Shown here one piece after another: positions 1 to 8,883 of a stretch of DNA of 64,000 nt. Numbering within the stretch: position 1 is the stretch's first letter; each line of letters opens with the position of its first letter. A model generated the notes under the pieces. The model ran no database searches and had not been told where the DNA came from. It saw nothing but the letters and a program-made list of their open reading frames with translations. The translations under genes were made by a program, and so were the position numbers. The stretch is from CAMYMQ01 sp963730305. Its GTDB lineage: Bacteria; Pseudomonadota; Alphaproteobacteria; Bin65. The stretch is from NCBI GenBank assembly GCA_963730305.1, contig CAVSRB010000002.1, forward strand, positions 62,001-126,000, in the 5' to 3' direction.

Positions 1-302
1 TCGGCGTGGCGATGGTCGCGCAGCCGGCGCTTGTAGCGCCGCAGCCGCTTGGCGATGTGCTCAGCGGCGCTGTTGAAGGCGGCATAGGGCTCGTCCGCCC
101 CGGCGCTGCCCTGGATCAGGATGCCGCGGCCGACGCGCACCGAGATGTCGGATTCGTAGAACGCGTTCGCCTTCTCGAAGGTGACCGTCGCGTCCATCGC
201 ATTGTCGAAATATTTCGACACGATTGCGGCCAGTCCGTCTTCGACGTGCTGTCGCAGCGCCTGGCCGACATCGAGATGCCGGCCGGTGACCGTGACCTTC
301 AT
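1..302 (-). CDS. hpf: Ribosome hibernation-promoting factor (HPF/RaiA family), 3' end outside window
   Basis: This is the first 100 codons of a ribosome-hibernation factor; the stop lies beyond the left edge. Translation begins MKVTVTGRHLDVGQALRQHV and continues with the S30AE fold: beta strand, helix, a VSKYFDNAMDATVTF strand region and a basic helix ending in KRLRRYKRRLRDH. The family binds the 30S decoding centre and inactivates or dimerises ribosomes in stationary phase. Whether this is the long form, with a C-terminal dimerisation domain, cannot be seen here. The ATG at 302 fits the family N-terminus. It lies downstream of rpoN on the same strand with a 131-base gap, the usual alphaproteobacterial lpt-rpoN-hpf order. 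Confidence 0.9.
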   Translation of the reverse strand, partial: MKVTVTGRHLDVGQALRQHVEDGLAAIVSKYFDNAMDATVTFEKANAFYESDISVRVGRGILIQGSAGADEPYAAFNSAAEHIAKRLRRYKRRLRDHRHA

Positions 303-433
303 GCAGTGTAATTCCCGTCTTTCGGACGATCAACTCGATCCCGCTTCACGATCCGGTCCCCGTGGTGTCTGTCCGGCAGCGGGCACTTGAGTGGGCGCGG
401 ACGATAGTGAGGGGTCAGACCGGAGTCAAGGCG

Positions 434-1906
434 TCAACCGGGGTCCCCGGCAGAGCGCAGCCGGCGCCATCGCCGGCGCTGCGCCGATGCCGCAATTCCC
501 AAGGTTTCCCGGTACTTTGCGACCGTCCGCCGGGCCAGCGCAAAGCCCTCGTCGTGGAGCTGCCGGGCCAGCGCCGCGTCCGACAGCGGCGTGTCTTCGG
601 CGCGGATCAGGTCGCGGATACGGCGCCGTACGCGGCGGGCCGAATGGGGCGGTCCGCCGGTGGAATCGGGGATTGCGGCGGAGAAGAACCAGTCGAGCTC
701 GAAGGTGCCCTGGGGCGACGCCAGATACTTGCCCGTGACCGCGCGGCTGACCGTGCTCTCGTGCACCTCGGCCGCTTCGGCGACCTCGCGCCGGGTCAGC
801 GGGTGCAGGCCGTTGACGCCCGATTCGAAGAAGTCGGCCTGGCGCGAGACGATCGCGGCGCCGATCTTGAGGATCGCGGCGGCGCGGAAGTCGAGCGTGC
901 GCAGTAGCCAGCGCGCCTCGCGCATCCGCTCCGACAGGTAGCTGCGCTCCTCCGACTTGCGGGTGGCGCTGCGCAGCGCGCTGTACTGGCCCTCGTCGAT
1001 GCCGACCCGCGGCTGCAGCTCGGGATTGATCTCCAGCAGCCAGTCGCCGATGCGCACCGCGCGGCTGGCGTCGAGCGGCGTGCCCTTGCGGTAGCGCGAC
1101 ATGAGCAGGTCGGGGATCACCGTCGTCGCGGTCGCGCCGCCGGCCGACAGGCCGGGGCGGGGGTCGAGCGTCCGGATCTCCGCGATCATCGCCACCACCG
1201 CGGCATCGTCGACCCCGGCCAGCCGGGCCAGCCGGTCGACGCGGCCGGCGGCGACCAGCTCGAGGTTGTCGAGCAGCGCCTGCATCGGCGCGTCGAGGGC
1301 GCCGCGCGCCTCGAGCTGCAGCGCCAGGCATTCGGCCAGGGTGCGGGCGAACAGGCCGGTGCCGAAGATCGACTGCAGCCGGGCCAGCACCGCCTCGACG
1401 GTCGCTGCCGAGGCGTCGCAGGCGGCGGCGACCTCCTCGACGCTGCCGGCGAGGTAGCCCGCCTCGTCGAGCAGCCCGGCGAGCATCTGGGCGACGGCGC
1501 GCTCGGTCTCGGTGGCGAAGCCGAAGGCGATCTCCTCGTTGAGGGTGGCGTCGAGGGTGTCGCCGGCCGGTTCGGCCATGCCGCCGTCGCCCCCGCCGTC
1601 GCCCCCGCCGTCGGGCCGCTGCCCGCTGCGCCGGCCGCCGAGCGCGGCGGCGAGCTGGTTGTAGGGGCGGAAGCCCAGGTCGCTGCGCGGCTGCGGGCGG
1701 GGCGGCGGCTCGGGCGCCGCCGGCGGCGCCTCGACCTCCTCGGGCTGGAGCAGCGGGTTGCTCTCGATCGCCTCCTTGACCGCCTCGCCGAGCTCGTCGG
1801 CCGAGAGCTGCAGGAGCCGCAGCGACTGCTGCAGCGCCGGGGTCATGGTCAGGGTCTGGCGCTGGACCTGGCGAAGGCGGAGCGACGGGCCGGGCGCGGG
1901 GGGCAT
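434..1906 (-). CDS. rpoN: RNA polymerase sigma-54 factor RpoN
   Basis: Sigma-54 directs RNA polymerase to -24/-12 promoters and needs enhancer-binding ATPases to open them. The 490-residue protein has the usual order: an N-terminal glutamine/leucine-rich activator region (TPALQQSLRLLQLSADEL, about residues 22-39), an acidic linker, the core-binding domain, a helix-turn-helix (VHESTVSRAVTGKYLASPQG) and the C-terminal RpoN box (ARRTVAKYRE, near residue 460). The length is normal for the family. The linker holds a 12-base repeat coding GGGD units. It starts 13 bases downstream of the lptB stop, so it is probably co-transcribed with the lpt genes. Confidence 0.95.
   Translation of the reverse strand: MPPAPGPSLRLRQVQRQTLTMTPALQQSLRLLQLSADELGEAVKEAIESNPLLQPEEVEAPPAAPEPPPRPQPRSDLGFRPYNQLAAALGGRRSGQRPDGGGDGGGDGGMAEPAGDTLDATLNEEIAFGFATETERAVAQMLAGLLDEAGYLAGSVEEVAAACDASAATVEAVLARLQSIFGTGLFARTLAECLALQLEARGALDAPMQALLDNLELVAAGRVDRLARLAGVDDAAVVAMIAEIRTLDPRPGLSAGGATATTVIPDLLMSRYRKGTPLDASRAVRIGDWLLEINPELQPRVGIDEGQYSALRSATRKSEERSYLSERMREARWLLRTLDFRAAAILKIGAAIVSRQADFFESGVNGLHPLTRREVAEAAEVHESTVSRAVTGKYLASPQGTFELDWFFSAAIPDSTGGPPHSARRVRRRIRDLIRAEDTPLSDAALARQLHDEGFALARRTVAKYRETLGIAASAQRRRWRRLRSAGDPG
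1581..1613. repeat. 12-base tandem repeat inside rpoN linker
   Basis: The unit ccgccgtcgccc occurs twice in full and once in part. On the coding (minus) strand it encodes Gly-Gly-Gly-Asp units in the non-conserved linker between region I and the core-binding domain. Because the unit is a multiple of three, copy-number change would keep the frame. Confidence 0.8.
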
Positions 1907-1919
1907 GCCGGTCTCGGCG

Positions 1920-2702
<783 letters not shown>

Positions 2703-2783
2703 CGCGGACGGCGGGTTGTCGCTGATATGCTGCGCATGGGTGTCAGGTGTAGCCCGAAACGCGGCCGGTTCGCGATGTTTTTC

Positions 2784-3746
2784 TCAGTTCGTGCGGTGCG
2801 GCCGCGACGACGGACGGATGCTGACCCGGCCCCGCGCCGTGCGATCGGGGTTGCGGGCGATGTTCTCGGTCTTCTTGTCGCGTTTGGAGGCACGCGGCGA
2901 CGGCGTCGAGCATCCCTGGCGATCCTTCTCCTTGCTGTCGCGGGGGATGAACACGCCCTTGACCTTGCCGACCATGCGGCTGACACCGGTGTTCAGGTCC
3001 ACCACGGCCTTGTCGCCGTTTAGCTGGTTGTCGCAGCGGGTCAGCTTCACGTTGCCGGTCAGGGTCGCGATCTTGGTCTTGCCGTTGTAGTCGCCGCGGT
3101 CGCCGCGCAGCACCTCGGTCGCCGTGGTGATGACGACGTTGCCGACCGCGTCGACCTTGCGCAGCGCCGTCTTGCCGCCCTTGGCCTGGTCCATGTAGGC
3201 GACGAAGCGGTCGGCCCGCACCTTCTTCTTGTCCTCGATCACGGTCGCGTTGCCGACGACGTTGGCGATCTTGGTCTTGCTGTTGTACTCGATCCGGTCG
3301 CGCGCGGTGACGGTCTGTTTCTCGGTGACCATCTTCAGGTTGTTGCCCGTCAGCGTGAAGACGCCGGTCTCGATGATATAGACCGCGCGCTGGGCGGTGA
3401 TCGTCTGTTTCTCGGTGGTGATCTTGACGCCGCCCTTGGCGACGACCTTCCAGATCTGGTTGCCGGACTTGCCCTTGCGGTAGTAGGCGGAGAGCACGTC
3501 GGCGCGGATCTTGGTCTTGCCCTGGACCGCGGTCGCGTTGCCGCGGGCGAGGTAGACCTGATCCTTCTGGCGCCATTCGACGCCCTTGAGCGCCTCGATG
3601 ACGACCGGCTGCTTCGAGCCGGTGGTGAGGCCGATGCCCTGGGCGTGCGCCGTCTGAAGGGAAGCCGCCGTGGCCACCAGCCCCAGCCCCAGGGCCAGCA
3701 GGCAGCGTCGGAGGGGATGGATCGGAGCCCCTGCTCCGCAGGTCAT
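2784..3746 (-). CDS. lptA: Lipopolysaccharide transport periplasmic protein LptA (long form)
   Basis: LptA forms the periplasmic beta-jellyroll bridge that carries LPS from LptC to LptD. The protein has a signal peptide (CLLALGLGLVATAASLQTAHA, mature from about residue 36). After it come repeated OstA-type strands such as GVEWRQKDQVYLARGNATAV, DRIEYNSKTKIANVVGNATV and RGDYNGKTKIATLTGNVKLT. At 320 residues it is longer than the classical LptA of about 185 residues, and at least two OstA-like sections are visible. The C-terminus is basic and low in complexity. The start overlaps the lptC stop by 4 bases, indicating translational coupling. Confidence 0.9.
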   Translation of the reverse strand: MTCGAGAPIHPLRRCLLALGLGLVATAASLQTAHAQGIGLTTGSKQPVVIEALKGVEWRQKDQVYLARGNATAVQGKTKIRADVLSAYYRKGKSGNQIWKVVAKGGVKITTEKQTITAQRAVYIIETGVFTLTGNNLKMVTEKQTVTARDRIEYNSKTKIANVVGNATVIEDKKKVRADRFVAYMDQAKGGKTALRKVDAVGNVVITTATEVLRGDRGDYNGKTKIATLTGNVKLTRCDNQLNGDKAVVDLNTGVSRMVGKVKGVFIPRDSKEKDRQGCSTPSPRASKRDKKTENIARNPDRTARGRVSIRPSSRPHRTN

Positions 3747-4477
3747 TGGCCGGCCTTTCCGGGGCCCGACAGGTCCTTGACGTCCTGCTTGTCGAGCTTG
3801 AGGACGACCTTGGCCTTGCCGGTGAAGATCACCGTCTGGCCCTTGTCGAGGACGCGGAAGCCTTCCGATTCGATCGTTCCTTTCGGGCCCTTGGCGAACA
3901 CGGGCTTGTTGCCCCAGGCCGACTTGTCCTTGAGGTCCACCGTCGCCTGCTCGGTGCGGAAGGCGTAATTGGCGTCGTGGAGCAGGTAGACGTTGCCGGT
4001 CAGGGTCAACATCTGCTTCTTCTGGCTGTACTTGCCGCTGCGCGCCGAGACCGAGACCCAGTTGCCCTTCTCCAGCCGGATGCGCGCCTTGGGCGCGACC
4101 AGCTTGATGGCGTCGGAGTTGCGGTCGACCTGGCGCGCGCTCTTGGCGTTGAGCTGATAGGGCCGGTTCCGCTCGTCGGTCGAGAAGTAGGTCGGCGACA
4201 TCATTTCGAAGTTGCGGAAGGCGTCGGCCGAGAAGCTGTCCTTGATCGACCGTTCGATTTGTTTCTTGGTGCCCGAGAAGTTGGGCCAGAGCACCGCCGT
4301 CAGCAGCAGCATGCAGGCGACGCCCGGGAACACGAACTTGGCGAGGCCGACGAAGCGGCTGTAGCGGTCGCGCTCGCGGCGCGGGTTGGCCGGGCGCCGC
4401 CGGATCGGCAGGCGCAGCCCGCTCCCGTTGGCCGAGATCACCTCGCGCAGGCGGTCGAGCATGGTGCCGGGCGTCAT
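3743..4477 (-). CDS. lptC: LPS export periplasmic/membrane protein LptC
   Basis: LptC is anchored in the inner membrane and passes LPS from LptBFG to LptA. The 244-residue protein has a basic cytoplasmic N-terminus, one membrane segment (FVFPGVACMLLLTAVLWP, about residues 48-65) and a periplasmic OstA-like domain with repeated SGKYSQKKQMLTLTGNVYLL-type strands. It overlaps kdsD upstream and lptA downstream by 4 bases each, so kdsD-lptC-lptA form a coupled unit. Its length and topology suit alphaproteobacterial LptC. Confidence 0.88.
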   Translation of the reverse strand: MTPGTMLDRLREVISANGSGLRLPIRRRPANPRRERDRYSRFVGLAKFVFPGVACMLLLTAVLWPNFSGTKKQIERSIKDSFSADAFRNFEMMSPTYFSTDERNRPYQLNAKSARQVDRNSDAIKLVAPKARIRLEKGNWVSVSARSGKYSQKKQMLTLTGNVYLLHDANYAFRTEQATVDLKDKSAWGNKPVFAKGPKGTIESEGFRVLDKGQTVIFTGKAKVVLKLDKQDVKDLSGPGKAGQ

Positions 4478-5508
4478 GCCACCCCCGCCGCCAGACAGTC
4501 GTGGAGATGGACGAAGCCGACCGGCGCGCCGTCGCGGACGGCGAACACGCCGTTGAAGCGCGGCCGGCTGTTGGTCATGTAGGCCAGCGCCTCGGCGGCC
4601 AGCGCCTCGGGCCGGATCGTCCGCGGGTTGGGCGTCATCACGTCGGCGGCGGACCGATCGACCAATCCGTTTTCCATATGGCGGCGCAGGTCGCCGTCGG
4701 TGATCACGCCGACCAGCGTACCGTCGGCCCCGACCACGCCGGCGCAGCCGTGGCGCTTGGCGGTCATCACGATCAGCACGTCGGCCATCCGGTCGTCGGG
4801 GCCGACCAGCGGCATGTCGTCGCCGGCGTGCATGATGTCGGACACGCGCAGCAGGCGCTGGGCCAGCTTGCCGCCGGGGTGGAGGATCTGGAAGTCGTCG
4901 CTGGTGAAGCCCTTGCGCTCGAGCTGCGCGACCGCGAGCGCGTCGCCCAGCGCCAGCATCATCGTCGTCGACGTGGTCGGCGCGAGGCCGAGCGGGCAGG
5001 CCTCCGGCGTCGCCGGCAGCACCAGCGCCACGGTCGCGGCGTCGGTCAGCGCGTTGCCGTTCCGGCCGGTCATGGCGATCAGCGGGATCTCGAAGCGGCT
5101 GCAGTAGGAGACGATGTCGGACAGCTCCGGTGTCTCGCCCGAGTTGGACAGCGCGATGACGGCGTCGCGCGGCGTGATCATGCCGAGGTCGCCGTGGCTG
5201 GCTTCGCCGGGATGGACGAACTGGGCGGGGGTGCCGACCGAGGCCATGGTGGCGGCGATCTTGCGGGCGACGTGGCCGCTCTTGCCCATGCCGGTGACGA
5301 TCACCCGGCCGCGCGTGTTCCCGATGACCTCGCCGGCCTTGATGAAGGCGTCGGCCATCGGCCCGCGCAGCGCGGCTTCGAGGCTGTGCAGGCCGTCGGC
5401 TTCGGTCGACAGCACGCGCAACGCTGCGTCGATGTCGCCGGTCCGATTGCTGTCCCCGGTCGCCACTATTGTCTTCGCCGGCTCAGCCATTCGGCGATAA
5501 GTCCCCAT
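4474..5508 (-). CDS. kdsD: Arabinose-5-phosphate isomerase KdsD/KpsF
   Basis: KdsD converts ribulose 5-phosphate to arabinose 5-phosphate, the first step of Kdo synthesis for LPS. The 344 residues hold an SIS domain (GMGKSGHVARKIAATMASVG, HPGEASHGDLGM, ALSNSGETPELSDIV) followed by a pair of CBS domains (about residues 215-340). The context is consistent: the gene directly precedes lptC with a 4-base overlap. A second in-frame ATG six codons downstream (5490) is an alternative start. Confidence 0.93.
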   Translation of the reverse strand: MGTYRRMAEPAKTIVATGDSNRTGDIDAALRVLSTEADGLHSLEAALRGPMADAFIKAGEVIGNTRGRVIVTGMGKSGHVARKIAATMASVGTPAQFVHPGEASHGDLGMITPRDAVIALSNSGETPELSDIVSYCSRFEIPLIAMTGRNGNALTDAATVALVLPATPEACPLGLAPTTSTTMMLALGDALAVAQLERKGFTSDDFQILHPGGKLAQRLLRVSDIMHAGDDMPLVGPDDRMADVLIVMTAKRHGCAGVVGADGTLVGVITDGDLRRHMENGLVDRSAADVMTPNPRTIRPEALAAEALAYMTNSRPRFNGVFAVRDGAPVGFVHLHDCLAAGVA

Positions 5509-5687
5509 CCCTGCCTGACGATACGATCCGCGAGCGCGCCCTGACGTCGCCTATTCTACGGCAACAGCACGATCTCCGTGCCGCCGCCAGTGCATTATAT
5601 GGCGGGCGTTGCCCGGCGGAACAAGGTAGCACAGGGTCGCTATCCGGCACAAATCCGTCGCAGGCGCGCGATCGCGCCGGCGCGGGC

Positions 5688-6318
5688 CTAGCTGTGGGAA
5701 AAGATATCGGTGTCCGGCCAGCCGGCGACGTCGAGCGCCGCCCGGTGCGGCAGGAAGTCGAAACAGGCCTGGGCGATCGTGTCGCGGCCCTCGCGGACCA
5801 GCAGGGCATCGAGCTTCTCCTTGAGCGCGTGCAGGTGCAGCACGTCGCTGGCCGCATAGGCCTTCTGATCCTCGCTCAGCTCGGGCGCGCCCCAGTCGGA
5901 GGTCTGCTGCTGCTTGGAGATGTCGACGCCGAGCAGCTCGCGGCACAGGTCCTTGAGGCCGTGCCGGTCGGTCATGGTCCGGGTCAGCCGCGAGGCGATC
6001 TTGGTGCAGTAGACCGGCGTGCGTCAGCACGCCCAGCCCGTGGAGGAAGACGCCGATGTCGAACCGCCCGAAATGGAAGATCTTGAGCGTGTCCGGGTCG
6101 GCCAGCAGCGCCACCAGGTTGGGCGCGGCGGGCGCGTCCTTGTCGATCTGGACCAGGTGGCAGACGCCGTCGCCGCCGGAAAGCTGGACCAGGCACAGCC
6201 GGTCGCGATGGGGGTTGAGCCCCATGGTCTCGGAATCGACCGCGACGGACGCGCCGAAGCGGACGTCCCCGGGCAGGTCGCCCCGGTGCAGATGGATCTT
6301 CTTGAGGGTCGCGGTCAC
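5688..6318 (-). pseudogene. rnd: Ribonuclease D (frameshifted as sequenced)
   Basis: RNase D is a 3'-5' exonuclease of the DEDD family that trims tRNA and other stable RNA. The N-terminal frame from a GTG at 6318 reads KKIHLHRGDLPGDVRFG, then the DEDD exonuclease I motif ASVAVDSETMGLNPHRDRL. The C-terminal frame ends at 5688 and carries TDRHGLKDLCRELLGVDISK and the ExoIII-like AYAASDVLHLHALKEKLDAL. The two frames meet at about 6013-6018, where removing one base gives THAVYCTKIASRLT, close to the family sequence. The repaired protein is 209 residues, the usual size of short alphaproteobacterial RNase D without HRDC domains. I believe the extra base is a sequence error, but as given the gene is broken. 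Confidence 0.85.
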
Positions 6319-6353
6319 GACCCGGCCCGCGGCGTCGCGGCCGAAAATGCGAA

Positions 6354-6440
6354 TGGTGCCCAGGAGAAGACTCGAACTTCCACGGCCTTGCGGCCACAGG
6401 TACCTGAAACCTGCGCGTCTACCAATTCCGCCACCTGGGC
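6354..6440 (-). tRNA. tRNA-Leu (anticodon CAG)
   Basis: The minus strand from 6440 folds as a class II tRNA. It has a 7-base acceptor (GCCCAGG pairing with CCTGGGC), a D arm with GGTAGACGC, an anticodon stem CAGGT/ACCTG with loop TTCAGGT (anticodon CAG), a long variable arm (TGTGGCCGCAAGGCCGT), a T arm with GTTCGAGTC, and an encoded CCA. Its length is 87 bases including CCA. It decodes CUG, the leucine codon used most in this GC-rich window. It lies just upstream of rnd on the same strand. Confidence 0.97.
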
Positions 6441-6634
6441 AATTCGGGCGTTTCGCCGTACCGGTCCAGACCGGTCGCCAAGCGACTTCGGTACTGAGCC
6501 ACGGCGCCAATGTCAATCGGTGGCGTTATTTATCGGTTCGTCTGCTTGAAATTCAAGGGGCGAAGCGATAGGGAAGCCATCGCGGCCCCCGCTCGGGTGC
6601 GGCCGCGGTCAATCACGGACTTCGGGTCATCGGC

Positions 6635-7621
6635 ATGACAGTCAAGCGGGCGACGGTTTTCGGCGGTTCCGGCTTCGTCGGCCGGCATATCGTCAAGCGG
6701 CTGGCGGCGCGCGGCATCGTCGTCCGCGTCGCGGTGCGCGACCCGGATGCCGCCCTGTTCCTCAAGCCGATGGGCGCGGTCGGACAGGTCGTCCCGGTCT
6801 ACGGCGACGTCGCCGACGAGCGCGCGGTGGCCGCCGCGGTCGACGGAGCCGACTGGGTGATCGACACGGTCGGCTTCTGGCGGCCGCAACGGCGGCGCAG
6901 CTTCGCCGACGTCCACGGCAAGGGCGCCCGCTTCGTCGCCCGCCACGCGGCGGCGACCGGCGTGCGCCGGCTGGTGCTCATCTCCGGGATCGGCGCCAGC
7001 GAGACCTCGCCCTCGGCCTACGTGCGCTCGCGCGCCGCCGGCGAGAAGGAGGCGCGCGAGGCGTTCGCGGCGACCACCGTGGTCCGGCCGAGCGTGGTGT
7101 TCGGCCCGGGCGACGCCTTCTTCACCCGGATCGGCCTGGTCGCACGCTATTCGCCGGTGTTCCCGGTGATCGGCGGCGACACCCGGTTGCAGCCGGTCTA
7201 TGTCGGCGACGTCGCCGACGCGGTGATGGCCTGCCTCGACGACGGGTCGACGGCGGGCGGCACCTTCGAGCTGGGCGGGCCGGTCGTCTACCGGCACCGC
7301 GAGCTGATCGAGAAGGTGATGCAGCAGTGCCAGCGCAAGCGCGTGCTGGTCGGCGTGCCGTTCTGGGCGGCCAATCTGATGGCCGGGATGGCGTCGCTGA
7401 TGCCGGGGTCGCCGCTCGACCGCAACGTCGTCGAGCTGCTTCGCCGCGACAACGTGGTCGCCGACGGCGCGCTGGGGCTGGCGGCGCTGGACGTGCCGCC
7501 GACGGCGGTCGAATTCGATCCTGCCGACCTACATGGACCGGTTCCGCCGCGGCGGCCGCTGGAAGCGGGCGCGGCTGGCCTGACCCGCGGTCCGTCGGGA
7601 CGTCCGAGCGAAGATCCATGA
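6635..7621 (+). CDS. NAD(P)-binding, complex I NDUFA9-like protein (C-terminal frameshift likely)
   Basis: This is an atypical SDR of the NDUFA9/epimerase type; relatives stabilise respiratory complex I or act on quinones or nucleotide sugars. It opens with a Rossmann motif (ATVFGGSGFVGRHIVKRLAA) and has VVRPSVVFGPGD and the QPVYVGDVADAV segment typical of the group. As sequenced it ends at 7621 with an unrelated tail. In another frame, from about 7517, the expected C-terminus ILPTYMDRFRRGGRWKRARL is followed by a stop at 7583. Removing one T from GAATTCG at 7511-7517 joins them into a 315-residue protein. The product is probably intact in the organism. Confidence 0.82.
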   Translation: MTVKRATVFGGSGFVGRHIVKRLAARGIVVRVAVRDPDAALFLKPMGAVGQVVPVYGDVADERAVAAAVDGADWVIDTVGFWRPQRRRSFADVHGKGARFVARHAAATGVRRLVLISGIGASETSPSAYVRSRAAGEKEAREAFAATTVVRPSVVFGPGDAFFTRIGLVARYSPVFPVIGGDTRLQPVYVGDVADAVMACLDDGSTAGGTFELGGPVVYRHRELIEKVMQQCQRKRVLVGVPFWAANLMAGMASLMPGSPLDRNVVELLRRDNVVADGALGLAALDVPPTAVEFDPADLHGPVPPRRPLEAGAAGLTRGPSGRPSEDP

Positions 7622-7642
7622 AATCCGAGCAAAAATCCGACC

Positions 7643-7667
7643 AAAAATCCGGCTGGCAGCCCGGATC
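7643..7667 (-). terminator. Rho-independent terminator of uppP
   Basis: On the minus strand, just after the uppP stop, the sequence reads ATCCGGGCTGCCAGCCGGAT followed by a T run (TTTTTGG). The arms ATCCG/CGGAT and GCT/AGC pair, with one bulged G and a GCC loop. Position and T tract fit an intrinsic terminator. Confidence 0.7.
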
Positions 7668-7671
7668 GCCA

Positions 7672-8526
7672 CTAGCCCCCGGACGGCCCGGTGGCGGCGA
7701 TGTGCCCGGTATAGACCAGGTACAGCAGGACGATCCCGAGCAGGACCCGGTAGATCACGAAGGGCGTGAAGCTGGCCCGGCGCAGCCACGCCATCATCAA
7801 CGCGATCGCGACCAGGGCGAACACCAGCGACAGCGCCGCGGCCATCACGGCCTCGGATTGGATCTGCGCGTTGCCGCTCTGGTACAGGTCGATGCCGTAC
7901 AGGATGCCGGCGCCGAGGATGGCGGGGATCGACAGCAGCATCGAGAAGCGCGCCGAATCCGACCGTTCGAAGCCGAGGAAGCGCGCGGCGGTCATGGTGA
8001 TGCCCGAGCGGCTGGTGCCCGGGATCAGCGCCAGCACCTGGGACAGGCCGATGAAGAAGGCCGCGGCGTAGGTCGTGTGCTCCATCCGGCGCAGGGTCAG
8101 CGCCGCCCGATCGACGATGAACAGCAGGATGCCGAAGCCGATGCTGGCCCAGGCCACCACCTCGACGCTGCGCGACGTCACGCCCAGGTAGATCTTGACC
8201 AGATAGCCGCCGATGACCAGCGGGATCGTGCCGACCACCAGCAGCAGGAACAGCTTGCCGCCCGGCGTCCAGCGCCCGATCACCAGCATCGCGATGCCGC
8301 CGAGCACCCGGATCGAATCGCGCCACAGATAGAGGATCACCGCACCCAAGGTGCCGACGTGGACGGCGATGTCGATCATGAGCTGCTGGGTCGCCGGCGG
8401 CGGGTGCAGGCCGAACTCGGCATAGCCGTTCCAGATCAGGACCAGATGGCCCGACGAACTGATCGGCAGGAATTCGGTAATACCCTGGACCACTGCCAGG
8501 ATGACGATCGGCAGCAACGAAGACAC
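7672..8526 (-). CDS. uppP: Undecaprenyl-diphosphate phosphatase UppP (BacA)
   Basis: UppP dephosphorylates undecaprenyl pyrophosphate to recycle the lipid carrier for peptidoglycan and other polymers; it is also known as bacitracin-resistance protein BacA. The protein is polytopic and has both family motifs: QGITEFLPISSSGHLVL near the N-terminus and PGTSRSGITMTAARFLG in the middle. I chose the GTG at 8526 because GGAGGGGGG lies just upstream at good spacing and the protein then starts right before the first conserved membrane helix (284 residues). The same frame is open to an ATG at 8598, but that would add residues not typical of the family. Confidence 0.92.
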   Translation of the reverse strand: MSSLLPIVILAVVQGITEFLPISSSGHLVLIWNGYAEFGLHPPPATQQLMIDIAVHVGTLGAVILYLWRDSIRVLGGIAMLVIGRWTPGGKLFLLLVVGTIPLVIGGYLVKIYLGVTSRSVEVVAWASIGFGILLFIVDRAALTLRRMEHTTYAAAFFIGLSQVLALIPGTSRSGITMTAARFLGFERSDSARFSMLLSIPAILGAGILYGIDLYQSGNAQIQSEAVMAAALSLVFALVAIALMMAWLRRASFTPFVIYRVLLGIVLLYLVYTGHIAATGPSGG

Positions 8527-8883
8527 CGGCCCCCCTCCGCTTTGCGCGGCGAATGTCAGCGCCTTATAGCAAAGCGAGGGCCAGGCACACAGGCCCATAT
8601 ATAATACCGAAACGGAACTAATTATATGTCATATTATACAAGTCTGTATATTTGTTAAGCTATTGAAGATATGGGGCGATCATTAAGGTCAGTAATACTG
8701 TCTTTGTAGCGATTTTTCGCTCGCATCGGCCTGGACCGTCCTGTATGATGCCCGAAAGATAAGGGCGGTCCCTCGGAACCGCCGAATCGCTTCAATTAAA
8801 ATCAAACGCAGTGCCAGGCCGGGCGCACAGCGCCTGTGACGGTCAACGGAAGGGTGAGTTGCCCACGAGGGGCAGGAAAGCGC
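8527..8883. other. AT-rich divergent intergenic region between uppP and gltD
   Basis: These 357 bases separate two divergent genes. The stretch at about 8598-8700 is strikingly AT-rich against the rest of the window (for example attatatgtcatattataca) and probably holds promoters for one or both directions. I could not place a convincing -35/-10 pair. A weak hairpin (ggcggtccctcggaaccgcc) lies at 8764-8783, and a ribosome-binding-like AGGAAAG just precedes the gltD ATG. No ORF is supported here. Confidence 0.6.
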
